NCBI RefSeq assembly: GCF_024347495.1
Contig: NZ_AP025491.1
Location: 62,001-126,000, forward strand
Length of the DNA stretch: 64,000 nucleotides
Origin: Vibrio gallaecicus
GTDB taxonomy: Bacteria; Pseudomonadota; Gammaproteobacteria; Enterobacterales; Vibrionaceae
Direction: 5' to 3'
This document shows positions 24,917 through 33,391 of the stretch, piece after piece. The translations under genes and the position numbers were made by a program. Positions within the stretch are counted from its first letter, which is position 1. Each line of letters opens with the position of its first letter. Below the pieces are notes generated by a model that saw nothing but the letters and a program-made list of their open reading frames with translations, was not told the origin of the DNA and made no database searches.

Positions 24917-26734
24917 ATGTCGCAGTCATCACTTTCTCAAATTAACATTTTCCCGGTTAAATCTGTCGGTGGAATCTCTCTTTCAACATCGTGGGTAGAA
25001 AAGCAAGGTTTGAGCTTTGATCGTCGTTTTATGTTAGCTCTAGCTGATGGGGCAATGGTAACGGCAAGAAAATACCCAGTGATGGTTAAAGTTCAATCGA
25101 GCTTATTGCATGATGGCATCATCTTTACTTTCCCTGGTTTAGAGCCATTAAGGGTTAAATACCAACAATTCAAAATGCAAGAAACACCAGCAATTGTTTG
25201 GAAAGATAACTTCACAGCTTATACGACAACTGACGATGCAGATGATTGGTTCAGCCAAGTATTAGGGCAAAGGGTTGAGCTGCTTTTCTCTGGTGAGCAA
25301 TCGAATCGAGTGCGCGAAAAAATTGGTCATAATGTCAGCTTTGCAGACGGTTACCCATTATTGGTGATTAGCCAAGCTTCTTTGGATGAGCTTAATCGTC
25401 GTAGCCCTGAAGAGCACTCAATGGATCAGTTTCGTACTAACTTAGTTGTCTCTGGTGATGAACCATTTATTGAAGATAGCTGGAAGCGGATTCGTATTGG
25501 TGATGTTGAGTTTGAAGCGGTGAAGGCATGTGAACGCTGTATTTTGACCACTGTTGATGTTGAAACGGCTGAATTTAGACCAAGTAAAGAGCCTTTGAAT
25601 ACCATGTCGAGCTTTAGAGCGAACGAGCGTGGTGGCGTATTTTTTGGGCAGAACTTAGTGGCTAAAAATGAGGGTATGATCCGTGTCGGTGATCAAATAG
25701 AAGTACTTGAAACTAAAGAGAAAGAATTCTACGAAGATACATGGAAAGCCTCTTTGACTCTTACTTGCGTTGAACGCGAAGAAGTCGCAAGAGACTTTAC
25801 AACCTTTTGGCTTGAACCTGCAAAGGGTGAAGTACCAAATTATCAGCCTGGTCAGCACCTTCCGATTGAAATGAATGTAAATGGTAGCATTGTTTCCCGC
25901 CGCTATACTCTATCTTCTAGCCCTTCACGCGCTGGTCGGCTGGCGATATCGGTTAAACGTGTTGATGATGGACAGGTTTCTAATTGGTTAAATGACCACT
26001 TCCAAGTGGGTGACTCATTGGTCGCCCAAAACCCTGATGGTGCTTTCTTCTTAGAAGACAACCCGACAAGACCGTTATTACTTCTTTCTGCAGGAAGTGG
26101 CATCACTCCTATGTTATCGATGTTACGTTACTTATCTGATCATAATCAGGTGAATGATGTGGTTTTCTACCATCAGTGTACGGAAGAGCAAGACATCCCA
26201 TACAGAGAAGAGTTAGAGCAACTTGAAGCTAAACATAACGGTTTAAAAGTGATGATCTCGTTGACTCAACCTTCTGGAAAGTGGTCTGGTTTATCAGGAC
26301 GCCTAAGTGTGTCGCATGTCGCTAAGGTTGAAACTGTACATCACAGGCAGGCATTTGTTTGTGGACCTGAAGGTTTCATGCAAGACGCTAAAAAACTACT
26401 GATTCAATTTGGCTTAAATCCGCAGCATTACCACCAAGAAGCATTTGGAGTCAATCAAGCATCAGACGAGCCTGTGGTAGCACTTCAATTGAGTGTAAAT
26501 GGCTATTTATTCGATGGTGATAATCAATCTACTTTACTTGAACAAGCTGAAGCTGCAGGTGTTGCGATTGCTTCAAGCTGCCGGGCGGGTTTTTGTGGAG
26601 CTTGCAAAGTAACTCTGGAATCTGGTCAAGTACATCAACCTGACGTTCCCGCATTGCAAGAGCATGAACGAAATATGGGGCAAGTACTAGCATGCTGCTG
26701 TATCCCGAAAACCGATATTGAAGTTGTTGATTAA
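24917..26734 (+). CDS. MOSC (YcbX/mARC-like) - ferredoxin reductase - 2Fe-2S fusion
   Basis: A 605-residue three-part enzyme. Residues 1-275 are a MOSC N-terminal barrel plus MOSC domain; CERCILTTVDVETAEFRP holds C205/C208, matching the mARC/YcbX region that binds the molybdenum cofactor. Residues 285-505 are an FNR-type flavin and NAD(P)H domain (RRYTLSSSPS, then LLLSAGSGITPMLSML). The end is a plant-type 2Fe-2S ferredoxin with C555, C560, C563 and Cys at 593-595. It would pass electrons from NAD(P)H to the Mo site to reduce N-hydroxylated or similar substrates without partner proteins. E. coli YcbX has only the MOSC and ferredoxin parts. Confidence 0.88.
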   Translation: MSQSSLSQINIFPVKSVGGISLSTSWVEKQGLSFDRRFMLALADGAMVTARKYPVMVKVQSSLLHDGIIFTFPGLEPLRVKYQQFKMQETPAIVWKDNFTAYTTTDDADDWFSQVLGQRVELLFSGEQSNRVREKIGHNVSFADGYPLLVISQASLDELNRRSPEEHSMDQFRTNLVVSGDEPFIEDSWKRIRIGDVEFEAVKACERCILTTVDVETAEFRPSKEPLNTMSSFRANERGGVFFGQNLVAKNEGMIRVGDQIEVLETKEKEFYEDTWKASLTLTCVEREEVARDFTTFWLEPAKGEVPNYQPGQHLPIEMNVNGSIVSRRYTLSSSPSRAGRLAISVKRVDDGQVSNWLNDHFQVGDSLVAQNPDGAFFLEDNPTRPLLLLSAGSGITPMLSMLRYLSDHNQVNDVVFYHQCTEEQDIPYREELEQLEAKHNGLKVMISLTQPSGKWSGLSGRLSVSHVAKVETVHHRQAFVCGPEGFMQDAKKLLIQFGLNPQHYHQEAFGVNQASDEPVVALQLSVNGYLFDGDNQSTLLEQAEAAGVAIASSCRAGFCGACKVTLESGQVHQPDVPALQEHERNMGQVLACCCIPKTDIEVVD

Positions 26735-26786
26735 AGCGAATATTGAGACTGTGATAGACCTCGTAAGTGTTCGCTAGAATATGTTG

Positions 26787-26824
26787 TCAAAAAAGGGCAG
26801 ATATCGTTGAGATACCTGCCCTTT
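26787..26824 (-). terminator. Terminator between the MOSC fusion and nadE
   Basis: AAAGGGCAG (26792-26800) and CTGCCCTTT (26816-26824) pair, extended inward by TATC/GATA. The T run is stronger on the minus strand, so it mainly ends nadE. Confidence 0.8.
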
Positions 26825-26859
26825 GTAATTAGATTCATTTAGAAAAACGTAAGAACGAA

Positions 26860-27690
26860 TTAATCGTAAATCGTCGGAATAGGCTGACGTTTGTGTTGAG
26901 TCGCTTTGTAAATAGCAACCAATCGCTCAGTTACGTATTCAGGGACTTCCTTCCCTTCCAAAAAGTCGTCAATCTGGTCGTAAGTGAGATCTAGTGCGTC
27001 TTCGTCCGCTTTTTGCGGGTCAAGCTCTTCTAAATCAGCCGTTGGAACCTTATGTACGAGTAACTCAGGGGCGCCCAGCGTAGCTGAAAGCTCACGAACT
27101 TGGCGTTTGTTCAAGCCGAATAACGGTGCGAGATCACAAGCACCATCGCCATGTTTTGTATAAAATCCAGTGATATTCTCTGCAGAATGGTCAGTACCAA
27201 TTACTAAGCCGCCCACATAGCCAGCAATCTCGTATTGAGCAATCATACGTGCACGTGCTTTTACGTTGCCTTTAACAAAATCTAGCTTTGCAGTATCTGT
27301 TGGCAATAAGCCTGTACCTTCTAGGGCAACATGAGAAGCGGCATGCAAACCATCTACGCCTGCTTTAATATTGACTGATACTGAATGTGAAGGCTGAATA
27401 AATGATAGAGCCAATTGTGCTTCATCTTCATCTTTCTGTTCACCGTAAGGCAAGCGAACGGCAATGAACTGATAATCATTAGTTGCAGAAGCTTCATTTA
27501 AGCCATCAACCGCTAGTTGAGCAAGGCGACCACATGTTGTGGAATCTACGCCACCACTAATACCTAGGATTAAAGACTTACAACCTGATTGCTGTAATTT
27601 TGTTTTGATGAACTCAACTCGTCGGTTGATTTCGAAGTGTGGGTCGATAGACGGAAGCACACGCATTTCATCACGGATCAACTGTTCCAT
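26860..27690 (-). CDS. nadE: NH3-dependent NAD+ synthetase
   Basis: A 276-residue enzyme converting nicotinate adenine dinucleotide to NAD+ with ammonia and ATP. The ATP-pyrophosphatase P-loop is [19 protein letters not shown]. Later motifs [20 protein letters not shown] and [20 protein letters not shown] are diagnostic. It has no glutaminase domain, as expected for this class. It is divergent from a NadD-like gene, which makes the preceding intermediate, with 108 bases between. Confidence 0.96.
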   Translation of the reverse strand: MEQLIRDEMRVLPSIDPHFEINRRVEFIKTKLQQSGCKSLILGISGGVDSTTCGRLAQLAVDGLNEASATNDYQFIAVRLPYGEQKDEDEAQLALSFIQPSHSVSVNIKAGVDGLHAASHVALEGTGLLPTDTAKLDFVKGNVKARARMIAQYEIAGYVGGLVIGTDHSAENITGFYTKHGDGACDLAPLFGLNKRQVRELSATLGAPELLVHKVPTADLEELDPQKADEDALDLTYDQIDDFLEGKEVPEYVTERLVAIYKATQHKRQPIPTIYD

Positions 27691-27798
27691 TCGTTTTCCT
27701 TTCCTGCAAGCAATTTAAAATTCTAGTGTTATCATACCTAAATCACTCGATTAAAAAACCTATTTGCGTAGGCTCTCATAGAGAAGAACAGGATCAAC

Positions 27799-28329
27799 AT
27801 GCTGAAAATAGCGGTATTCGGAAGTGCATTTAATCCACCTAGTTTAGGGCACAAAAATGTTATTGAGTCGCTTGCTCATTTTGACAAAATTCTACTGGTT
27901 CCAAGTATTGCCCATGCTTGGGGAAAGGAAATGTTAGATTTTGATATTCGGTGTCAGCTGGTGGAAGCTTTCATTCAAGACATCGAATTAAGTCACGTAG
28001 AGTTGTCAGATATCGAAAAATGCCTTCATACGCCCGGTGAAAGTGTCACGACCTATGCTGTACTTAACAAAATTAAAGAAAAATATTCAAATGCCGATAT
28101 AACATTTGTAATTGGCCCTGATAACTTTTTTAAATTTTCGTCTTTTTATAAAGCTGAAGAGATAACAAAGACTTGGGCTGTGATGGCTTGCCCAGAGAAA
28201 GTTAATATTCGAAGTACAGATATCCGAAATGCTATTTCTAATGGAACAGATATCAAAGATCTGACTACTTCATCAGTTACAAAGATGTTGCAAGACGGTG
28301 AGCTGTATAAGATAATTCAAGCCCTATAA
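27799..28329 (+). CDS. NadD-like nicotinate-nucleotide adenylyltransferase
   Basis: A 176-residue nucleotidyltransferase. VFGSAFNPPSLGHKNVIESL replaces the usual GGxFxPxHxGH: the first His is changed to Ser, while SLGH keeps the second His. VIGPDNFFKFSSFYKAEEI and RSTDIRNAI (ISSxxIR type) are the other family motifs. It is shorter than E. coli NadD (213 residues). Given nadE next door it may act in NAD synthesis, but the altered first motif leaves another adenylyltransferase role open. Confidence 0.82.
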   Translation: MLKIAVFGSAFNPPSLGHKNVIESLAHFDKILLVPSIAHAWGKEMLDFDIRCQLVEAFIQDIELSHVELSDIEKCLHTPGESVTTYAVLNKIKEKYSNADITFVIGPDNFFKFSSFYKAEEITKTWAVMACPEKVNIRSTDIRNAISNGTDIKDLTTSSVTKMLQDGELYKIIQAL

Positions 28330-28341
28330 TCCAGAGGTCTG

Positions 28342-28830
28342 ATGACTATGCTAAAAAGAACAACAACAGCATTGCTTTTAATTGTGAGCTGTATGCACGC
28401 AAATGCTAGCTGTAATCTTTTTAGTGATGAGTCTGTGATGCTAAATCAAGATGAAGCACTAGGCTGCCAAGAATTTACAGACAGCTGGGATTATGTCGAA
28501 CAGCAAGTCATTAGTTTAGGCGGTTTGTTGGATGAAGATACTGAGTCGACCGACGATTATTGGAGTGACTGGGCTCTGAAATCGAAAGACGCCCCAATTC
28601 TTACTCAGAACATTTCATCAAACTATTTTGGCTTGGGCATGTGGTTGCCAGAAGATCTTGAAGAAACTAAAAATGATATGACCACTCAAGAATGGCTTTT
28701 AAATCATGGCTTACAATTAAGTGTGGGTTTTGGAGATAAGGTCAATGGTCAACCTAGGTTACGTTTTGACTATCGTTGGCATGATGAACGTGATGCCAAC
28801 ATGATGATGCAAGTAGAACTTCCGTTCTAA
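28342..28830 (+). CDS. Exported hypothetical protein
   Basis: A 162-residue protein with a signal peptide (MLKRTTTALLLIVSCMHANA, cut before SCN). The mature part is acidic with aromatic beta-like segments and ends in MMQVELPF, a C-terminal Phe like that of outer-membrane barrel proteins, preceded by RLRFDYRWHD. It may be a small outer-membrane or periplasmic protein; I do not recognise the family. AGAGG upstream fits either ATG 28342 or 28348. It follows the NadD-like gene by 12 bases and may be co-transcribed. Confidence 0.7.
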   Translation: MTMLKRTTTALLLIVSCMHANASCNLFSDESVMLNQDEALGCQEFTDSWDYVEQQVISLGGLLDEDTESTDDYWSDWALKSKDAPILTQNISSNYFGLGMWLPEDLEETKNDMTTQEWLLNHGLQLSVGFGDKVNGQPRLRFDYRWHDERDANMMMQVELPF

Positions 28831-28846
28831 AGAACGCTCAGTGAAA

Positions 28847-28903
28847 AGCAATCATTAAAAAAGCCGTTTGAATCGATTTCAAACGGCTTTTTTAATGATT
28901 GCT
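28847..28903. terminator. Bidirectional terminator with a 26-bp perfect stem
   Basis: Arms 28847-28872 and 28878-28903 are perfect reverse complements with a TCGAT loop. The centre is AAAAAAGCCGTTTGAA on one side and its complement on the other, so T runs occur in both directions. It lies between convergent genes. Confidence 0.93.
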
Positions 28904-28928
28904 AATTCGCTTTTCTTCCCAAGGAAGC

Positions 28929-29534
28929 TTATAGCTCGTGTCCAAATACTAATACTGAAAGCAGGTCGAATTCTTCAGATTTTCCAGCAAAAAGATCGTC
29001 GATCACCTTTGGTTTTTTCTGACCTGATTGCATGCGCTTTTTAGCTTCACGCATCATCATTACTAGAGTCTGTTCTTGATTCAATGTCGGCTCTTCTGAG
29101 CTCCACATATTGACTTTTTCAGTCAATGAACTTGAAGCCAGTATTGGTTTAAAGGCAAGGCTTTCTTGTTTAAAAACAGACAATAGATTTTTTTGATGCT
29201 CTTCTGAGAGTTTATCCGACGACAGTTTATCAAGTACGGCTTTAGATAGTGCCGTATGTTCGATATAACCAGCTTGTTGTGGGAATGCATCACTTAAGCG
29301 AACAGAAAAATCGACTTGCTCAATTTCAGTATTTGGGAAATACGTTAAAGAGGTCAAACAATCAAAAGGAATCCAGATACTTTGGTTCTTTTCGACTGCG
29401 TATTCTTGCTTGCCCAGTTTCACTAAAACCAATCCACTACGAACAGATACTAGGCTGTGTTTAAGTACTTTTTTTCTAGGTGTAATGACCAAGTGAGAAA
29501 AGTGAGCCGAGATATGCTCGATAGCAAAGTTCAT
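28929..29534 (-). CDS. AraC-type cupin-like protein lacking an HTH
   Basis: A 201-residue protein. The N-terminal ~95 residues (VRSGLVLVKLGKQEYAVEKN, SIWIPFDCLTSLTYFP) look like the small cupin ligand-binding domain of AraC regulators. The helical C-terminus (EQTLVMMMREAKKRMQSGQK) does not contain the two HTH motifs of that family, so DNA binding is doubtful. It may be a sensor that works through another protein. It stands alone; the 175-bp gap to the divergent acyltransferase gene shows no clear site. Confidence 0.65.
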   Translation of the reverse strand: MNFAIEHISAHFSHLVITPRKKVLKHSLVSVRSGLVLVKLGKQEYAVEKNQSIWIPFDCLTSLTYFPNTEIEQVDFSVRLSDAFPQQAGYIEHTALSKAVLDKLSSDKLSEEHQKNLLSVFKQESLAFKPILASSSLTEKVNMWSSEEPTLNQEQTLVMMMREAKKRMQSGQKKPKVIDDLFAGKSEEFDLLSVLVFGHEL

Positions 29535-29709
29535 AGATAGTACCTTAGTTTTTGGGCGCTAAGATTACCGCTATTCATCAAAAATGCCAACACTGACCGT
29601 TTATTTTCTTTATTTCTGGTCTGACCTTGCTCAAAGTATGGCTTATGTTGCTGCGAGAAGTGCCAACAATGCGTAGAATGAGCCAGCTTTTTATTATATG
29701 TAGTGAAAA

Positions 29710-30816
29710 ATGACCGACACAACTGATCCATACTTTGATATTCGTCCTTACAATGATGACGAGATTCCTGCGGCAATTGACCGTTTAATTAATGACGAAG
29801 AATTTATCAACGCCATTCTGCACTATCGTTTCTCTAACCATGCAAATTGGTTTAAGGCTTTAATGAGTCCAATTCTACGTGTGTACTTGAAAATGAAATG
29901 GAGCAAGTTCAAAAGTGTTGAAGCCATTCAAATTGAAGTGAAGAAGTACCTGCGTGACACATTGGCAGATACCACTGATGGCGTGTCTTATTCTGGCTTA
30001 GAGGTATTAGATTCAAACCAAGCGTACTTATTTGTTTCTAACCACCGTGATATCGCGATGGATCCTGCCTTGGTTAACTATGCATTGCATCAGCAAGGGC
30101 ACAATACATGTCGTATTGCGATTGGTGATAATCTGCTTAAAAAGCCTTGTGCGACAGAATTGATGAGATTGAACAAAAGCTTCATTGTTAAGCGTTCATT
30201 GAAAGGCCCAAGAGAAATGATGAAAGCTTTGGGTCAGCTATCTTCATACATCAAATACTCTCTTGAAACGGGCAATTCGATTTGGATTGCACAGAAGGAA
30301 GGGCGAGCAAAGGATGGTAATGATTTTACTGATCCAGCTATATTAAAGATGTTCCATGTAGAAGGTCGTAAACAAAAAGTTCCATTTTCAGAGTATGCAA
30401 AATCTTTAAAAATAGTGCCTGTTTCTATCTCTTATGAGAATGACCCTTGTGATACTGCTAAGGCGCTAGAGCTATATGAAAAAGATATCCATGGTACTTA
30501 TGAAAAAGGTGAATTTGAAGATATTGAAAGTATCATTCAGGGCATCATAGGAAAGAAAGGTCGTGTGCACGTTAGTTTTGGTGATGTAATTTCCCAAGAT
30601 TTCGAAACGCCAGATGCTTTAGCTGAAGAAATAGATCGCCAGATACATAATAACTATAAGTTGTTCCCGATAAACTTGTTAGCGGCGAAAAAGGGCGATG
30701 ATTCAATTACTGATAAAGTGCAAAGTGACTTTGAAGCTAAGTTATCAGCGATTCCGCTTGGAGCCCATCAATACTTAATCGACAGCTACGCTAATCCAGT
30801 TAAAAATATTGGTTAA
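29710..30816 (+). CDS. 1-acylglycerol-3-phosphate acyltransferase-like protein
   Basis: A 368-residue protein. Acyltransferase block 1 is FVSNHRDIAMDPALVNYAL; the NHRDI(x)xD form is a recognised variant of the HX4D motif. Block 2 is KSFIVKRSLKGPREMMKAL and block 3 is IWIAQKEGRAKDGNDF. It likely transfers an acyl chain to a glycerol-phosphate or related lipid. No long membrane helix is seen, so it is probably peripheral. The C-terminal ~100 residues are extra compared with PlsC. Its stop codon lies in an octamer repeat array. Confidence 0.85.
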   Translation: MTDTTDPYFDIRPYNDDEIPAAIDRLINDEEFINAILHYRFSNHANWFKALMSPILRVYLKMKWSKFKSVEAIQIEVKKYLRDTLADTTDGVSYSGLEVLDSNQAYLFVSNHRDIAMDPALVNYALHQQGHNTCRIAIGDNLLKKPCATELMRLNKSFIVKRSLKGPREMMKALGQLSSYIKYSLETGNSIWIAQKEGRAKDGNDFTDPAILKMFHVEGRKQKVPFSEYAKSLKIVPVSISYENDPCDTAKALELYEKDIHGTYEKGEFEDIESIIQGIIGKKGRVHVSFGDVISQDFETPDALAEEIDRQIHNNYKLFPINLLAAKKGDDSITDKVQSDFEAKLSAIPLGAHQYLIDSYANPVKNIG

Positions 30817-30856
30817 TTGGTTAATTGGTTAATTGGTTAATTGGTTAATTGGTTAA
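30811..30856. repeat. Octamer tandem array (GGTTAATT) starting at a stop codon
   Basis: Five full GGTTAATT units plus six bases. The acyltransferase stop codon TAA (30814-30816) is inside the first unit. Confidence 0.95.
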
Positions 30857-30862
30857 ATATCT

Positions 30863-30889
30863 AAAAGGAGCTCGTTGAGCTCCTTTTTT
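30863..30889 (+). terminator. Terminator of the acyltransferase gene
   Basis: AAAAGGAGCTC and GAGCTCCTTTT pair perfectly around GTT, followed by T residues. Confidence 0.9.
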
Positions 30890-30914
30890 GATGCGAATAA
30901 ATATGACGTATGAC

Positions 30915-31517
30915 TTATCGGGCAACGGCACCACCTAGGGTTAAGTTGGTTGGCCATTTAGAGATAATATTCCCACCTAAATAGATATTTCCTTTTACCG
31001 TCATTGTGTCAGGAAACTCTTTAATTGCAGACCCGCCAAGATAAAGGTCGCCATCAATGATGATACCCTCAGGCAAATTGGTTAAGGGGGTACGTATAAC
31101 GCTTAAATCCCCTTTTACTCTTAAGCGGTTTGGTAATTTTTGGAGGAGCGTATCAGTAAGGTTTAAGTAACCACCGACTTTTACACCCTTTGGCCAATTT
31201 TTAATTTGAGTCCCGAGTAAATTGGCATAGCCTTGAATTGATGTCCCTGCATAAACTTTATTTAGTAAGCTATTTGAAGCATCTAAACTTCCTTTAACCT
31301 CTAAGCCTTTTGGTAACCTTTTAATCGATGTCTTTTCTATATTGAGATTCCCTTTGACTACTAAATCAGAAGGCAGCTCAGTGTAAGGCTTATTGCGCAG
31401 GTACAAATTCCCGTAATTATCCAGGTGATTGAGTATCTGGTAATTATCCAGTGGCTCAGCATAAACTGGGGAAGTTATGAAAAAGCTACTCAATAGGAGT
31501 GTTAAAAATGGGCGCAT
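30915..31517 (-). CDS. Exported 20-residue-repeat (LRR-like) solenoid protein
   Basis: A 200-residue protein with a signal peptide (MRPFLTLLLSSFFITSPVYA). After it come about seven and a half 20-residue repeats of the form LPxxLxVxGxLxLxxTxIxx, for example LPKGLEVKGSLDASNSLLNK, WPKGVKVGGYLNLTDTLLQK and LPEGIIIDGDLYLGGSAIKE. This predicts a short beta-solenoid or leucine-rich-repeat-like rod in the periplasm or secreted. The last repeat ends in GGAVAR without a capping domain. Function unknown; such rods usually bind proteins. Divergent from the DUF1496 gene. Confidence 0.78.
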   Translation of the reverse strand: MRPFLTLLLSSFFITSPVYAEPLDNYQILNHLDNYGNLYLRNKPYTELPSDLVVKGNLNIEKTSIKRLPKGLEVKGSLDASNSLLNKVYAGTSIQGYANLLGTQIKNWPKGVKVGGYLNLTDTLLQKLPNRLRVKGDLSVIRTPLTNLPEGIIIDGDLYLGGSAIKEFPDTMTVKGNIYLGGNIISKWPTNLTLGGAVAR

Positions 31518-31597
31518 AGTCTGTTTATTTTGTTGAGTGACATTTACACTATAACGATAAATACACGCATCGGTTAAGTATAAATTTAAGGGAGCCT

Positions 31598-31897
31598 ATG
31601 ACGTTTGAACCTCATCAACTTAAAAAAGTAACGCTCAGTTTCGCGACTTTAATCCTATTCGGTGGTTATACGTCTGCAGAGGCGTTAGCGAATAGAGTGA
31701 TAGCAACACCTGGTAAAGCGGCGGTTGTGGTCTCTCAACCTAATACGAATCAGCGTTTATGTTATTACGATGATAAGTCCTATAGCATCGGAGCTGTGCT
31801 TGAGGTGTCAGGAGTGCTTATTGAGTGTAAAGTTGAAAAAGAGTTTGAGTTAAACGGAACATTACAATGGGTTCAATTAAAGAAAAAAGACAAGTAA
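31598..31897 (+). CDS. DUF1496 small exported protein
   Basis: A 99-residue protein. RLCYYDDKSYSIGAVLEVSG and VLIEC match the DUF1496 pattern, with the two Cys that probably form a disulfide. A hydrophobic N-terminal stretch (VTLSFATLILFGGYTSAEA) suggests export. Function unknown. Its stop codon is enclosed by the stem of the convergent terminator. Confidence 0.75.
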   Translation: MTFEPHQLKKVTLSFATLILFGGYTSAEALANRVIATPGKAAVVVSQPNTNQRLCYYDDKSYSIGAVLEVSGVLIECKVEKEFELNGTLQWVQLKKKDK

Positions 31898-31912
31898 CCA
31901 GTACTTGTCTTT
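31886..31912 (-). terminator. Convergent terminator overlapping the DUF1496 stop codon
   Basis: AAAGACAAGTA (31886-31896) and TACTTGTCTTT (31902-31912) form an 11-bp stem with ACCAG loop. On the minus strand it is followed by six T, so it mainly ends the DUF406 gene. Confidence 0.85.
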
Positions 31913-31940
31913 ATGTTTATTAAAATGAAAACCAATTCAA

Positions 31941-32243
31941 TTATCGAGAAAGAGAACGTGTTTTCAATTCAAAAATTAATTTTTCAGCGCTTACTTCAAA
32001 TTGAAACTGAGCTGTCAGCTCTTTAGTCTCTTCTGTTAGTTCAGAAACCGTGTATTCAACTTTTTCAGAAACTTGTTTTGCTAGATCGAGATACTTAGCA
32101 AATTCGCTTTCAATTAGCGCTTTGGACTCACCAAAGATAGTAACTGTTGCAACGTCATCGCCTTCTCTAATCATAAAGCCAATTTCACCAGCACAACCGC
32201 ATGCTTCACATACATCGTTGTTGTTTTCAGCATCGTGACTCAT
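31941..32243 (-). CDS. YfcZ/YiiS family protein (DUF406)
   Basis: A 100-residue protein. The N-terminal Cys cluster VCEACGCAGEIGF and the ending SAEKLIFELKTRSLSR match the DUF406 family (E. coli YfcZ and YiiS), whose function is not known. The Cys motif may bind metal. ATG 32243 (MSHDAENNND) has AGAGGA upstream and fits the family; the longer frame to 32285 does not. It stands alone. Confidence 0.85.
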   Translation of the reverse strand: MSHDAENNNDVCEACGCAGEIGFMIREGDDVATVTIFGESKALIESEFAKYLDLAKQVSEKVEYTVSELTEETKELTAQFQFEVSAEKLIFELKTRSLSR

Positions 32244-32583
32244 AAATAATCCTCTTACAAAAGTTACGGTTATTCTATCTAGCAATTTGAACTGTATCTA
32301 CAAAAATTAAATTTCTTTGAACCAAATACCATTGGTATGCTATGTTGTTTGTTAAGGGATCGAATGAATATGCACGTTTAAAATGGCGAAAATTAGTGTG
32401 ATCTAGGTCATATTTCGTTGAGAATCAATGTCATATGTGTGTCAGGATGTCATTCAGTTAGTTGCGTTACGAATGATTTTATAAGACTATCTATTGCTTA
32501 ATAGTTATTTATACAATGAATCTATTGATCAGTATTTCATATTCTAAGAGGTTATTTAAAATTATCCTCTGAGAGAGTTATGG

Positions 32584-32654
32584 TAAGCATTAATGCCAAC
32601 TAGGTAAAGTGCACAAAGATGCACTGCTGTAAATTTGGCAGTACAGAATGCTTA
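32584..32654. ncRNA. Candidate structured element of three nested stems
   Basis: TAAGCATT pairs with AATGCTTA (8 bp), inside it TGCCAA with TTGGCA (6 bp), and inside that AGTGCA with TGCACT (6 bp, CAAAGA loop). The internal loops are asymmetric. This looks like a folded leader or small RNA upstream of luxT. I cannot match it to a known class. Confidence 0.4.
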
Positions 32655-32707
32655 TTAGGTTTTTAGCATCGAATACTTGCGAAAAAGCCCCTTACTTACA
32701 TAATACT

Positions 32708-32726
32708 GATAACGATTTTCATTCTG
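32708..32726 (+). promoter_or_regulatory. Fur-like box upstream of luxT
   Basis: GATAACGATTTTCATTCTG matches the 19-bp Fur consensus at 14 of 19 positions and lies about 50 bases upstream of the luxT start. Confidence 0.45.
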
Positions 32727-32774
32727 ACTTCATTTGATAAGTTAGATGGATTTACAGAGAGAAGAGCCTGAAAT

Positions 32775-33236
32775 ATGCCAAAGCGTAGTAAAGAAGATAC
32801 TGAGATCACTATTCAGAAGATCATGGATGCCGTTGTAGACCAATTGCTTAGACTGGGTTACGACAAAATGTCATACACGACATTAAGTCAACAAACGGGC
32901 GTTTCTCGTACAGGTATCAGCCACCACTTCCCAAAGAAAACGGATTTTACGGCAGCCCTAGATGGTCGTATTTTCAAAATGTTCATGGAACATATTGATT
33001 TTGAAAATGGTCTAGAAGAGTTTTCAGCAAGTTGGGTTAAAGCACTAGAAGATGCAGAATTCCTTGCAATTTTACGTCTGCTATTCCACCACATTGTAAC
33101 TGCAGAAAATGCTCATGAGTTTGCCGCGAACGGTATTGATCGTTTATACAAACTTACTGAAAGTCAGTTTGGTGATACAAGCGGAAAAGAATTAGAATGG
33201 TTGATTGGTAAATCAATTATTCGTATGAGCAAATAA
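32775..33236 (+). CDS. luxT: TetR-family regulator LuxT/SwrT-like
   Basis: A 153-residue TetR-family regulator. The HTH is MSYTTLSQQTGVSRTGISHH followed by FPKKTDFTAALDGRIFKMF. Length (about 17 kDa) and the conserved N-terminus MPKRSKEDTEITIQKIMDAV match the Vibrio LuxT/SwrT protein as I recall it, which controls quorum-sensing, swarming and iron-related genes. Its C-terminus (LLFHHIVTAENAHEFAANGI) is short for a TetR ligand domain, as in LuxT. It stands alone with a long upstream region and its own terminator. Confidence 0.85.
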   Translation: MPKRSKEDTEITIQKIMDAVVDQLLRLGYDKMSYTTLSQQTGVSRTGISHHFPKKTDFTAALDGRIFKMFMEHIDFENGLEEFSASWVKALEDAEFLAILRLLFHHIVTAENAHEFAANGIDRLYKLTESQFGDTSGKELEWLIGKSIIRMSK

Positions 33237-33251
33237 ACGATTTGCTTAAAC

Positions 33252-33280
33252 AAAAAAGCTCCTATCTAGGAGCTTTTTTT
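33252..33280 (+). terminator. Terminator of luxT
   Basis: AAAAGCTCCTA and TAGGAGCTTTT pair around TC, followed by a long T run. Confidence 0.92.
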
Positions 33281-33391
33281 GTAAGTATTGCATTGAGAAA
33301 TTTCTGTTCAATTTACCAATTTACTTAGACTCTATTATTGAGGGAGATTCGTTTGAACTCGATAATACTAAATTACTTACTTTCCTAAAAC

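Larger units (their letters stand above)
32244..32774. other. Long intergenic region upstream of luxT
   Basis: About 530 bases between the DUF406 start and luxT start. It holds a nested hairpin element (32584-32654) and a Fur-like site (32708-32726). I see no ORF with a good ribosome site. Confidence 0.6.

Noticed and set aside
32570..32605. CTGAGA and TAATGCCA pieces recalling a TPP riboswitch
   Set aside because: The other conserved segments are missing and the downstream gene is a TetR regulator, not thiamine related.
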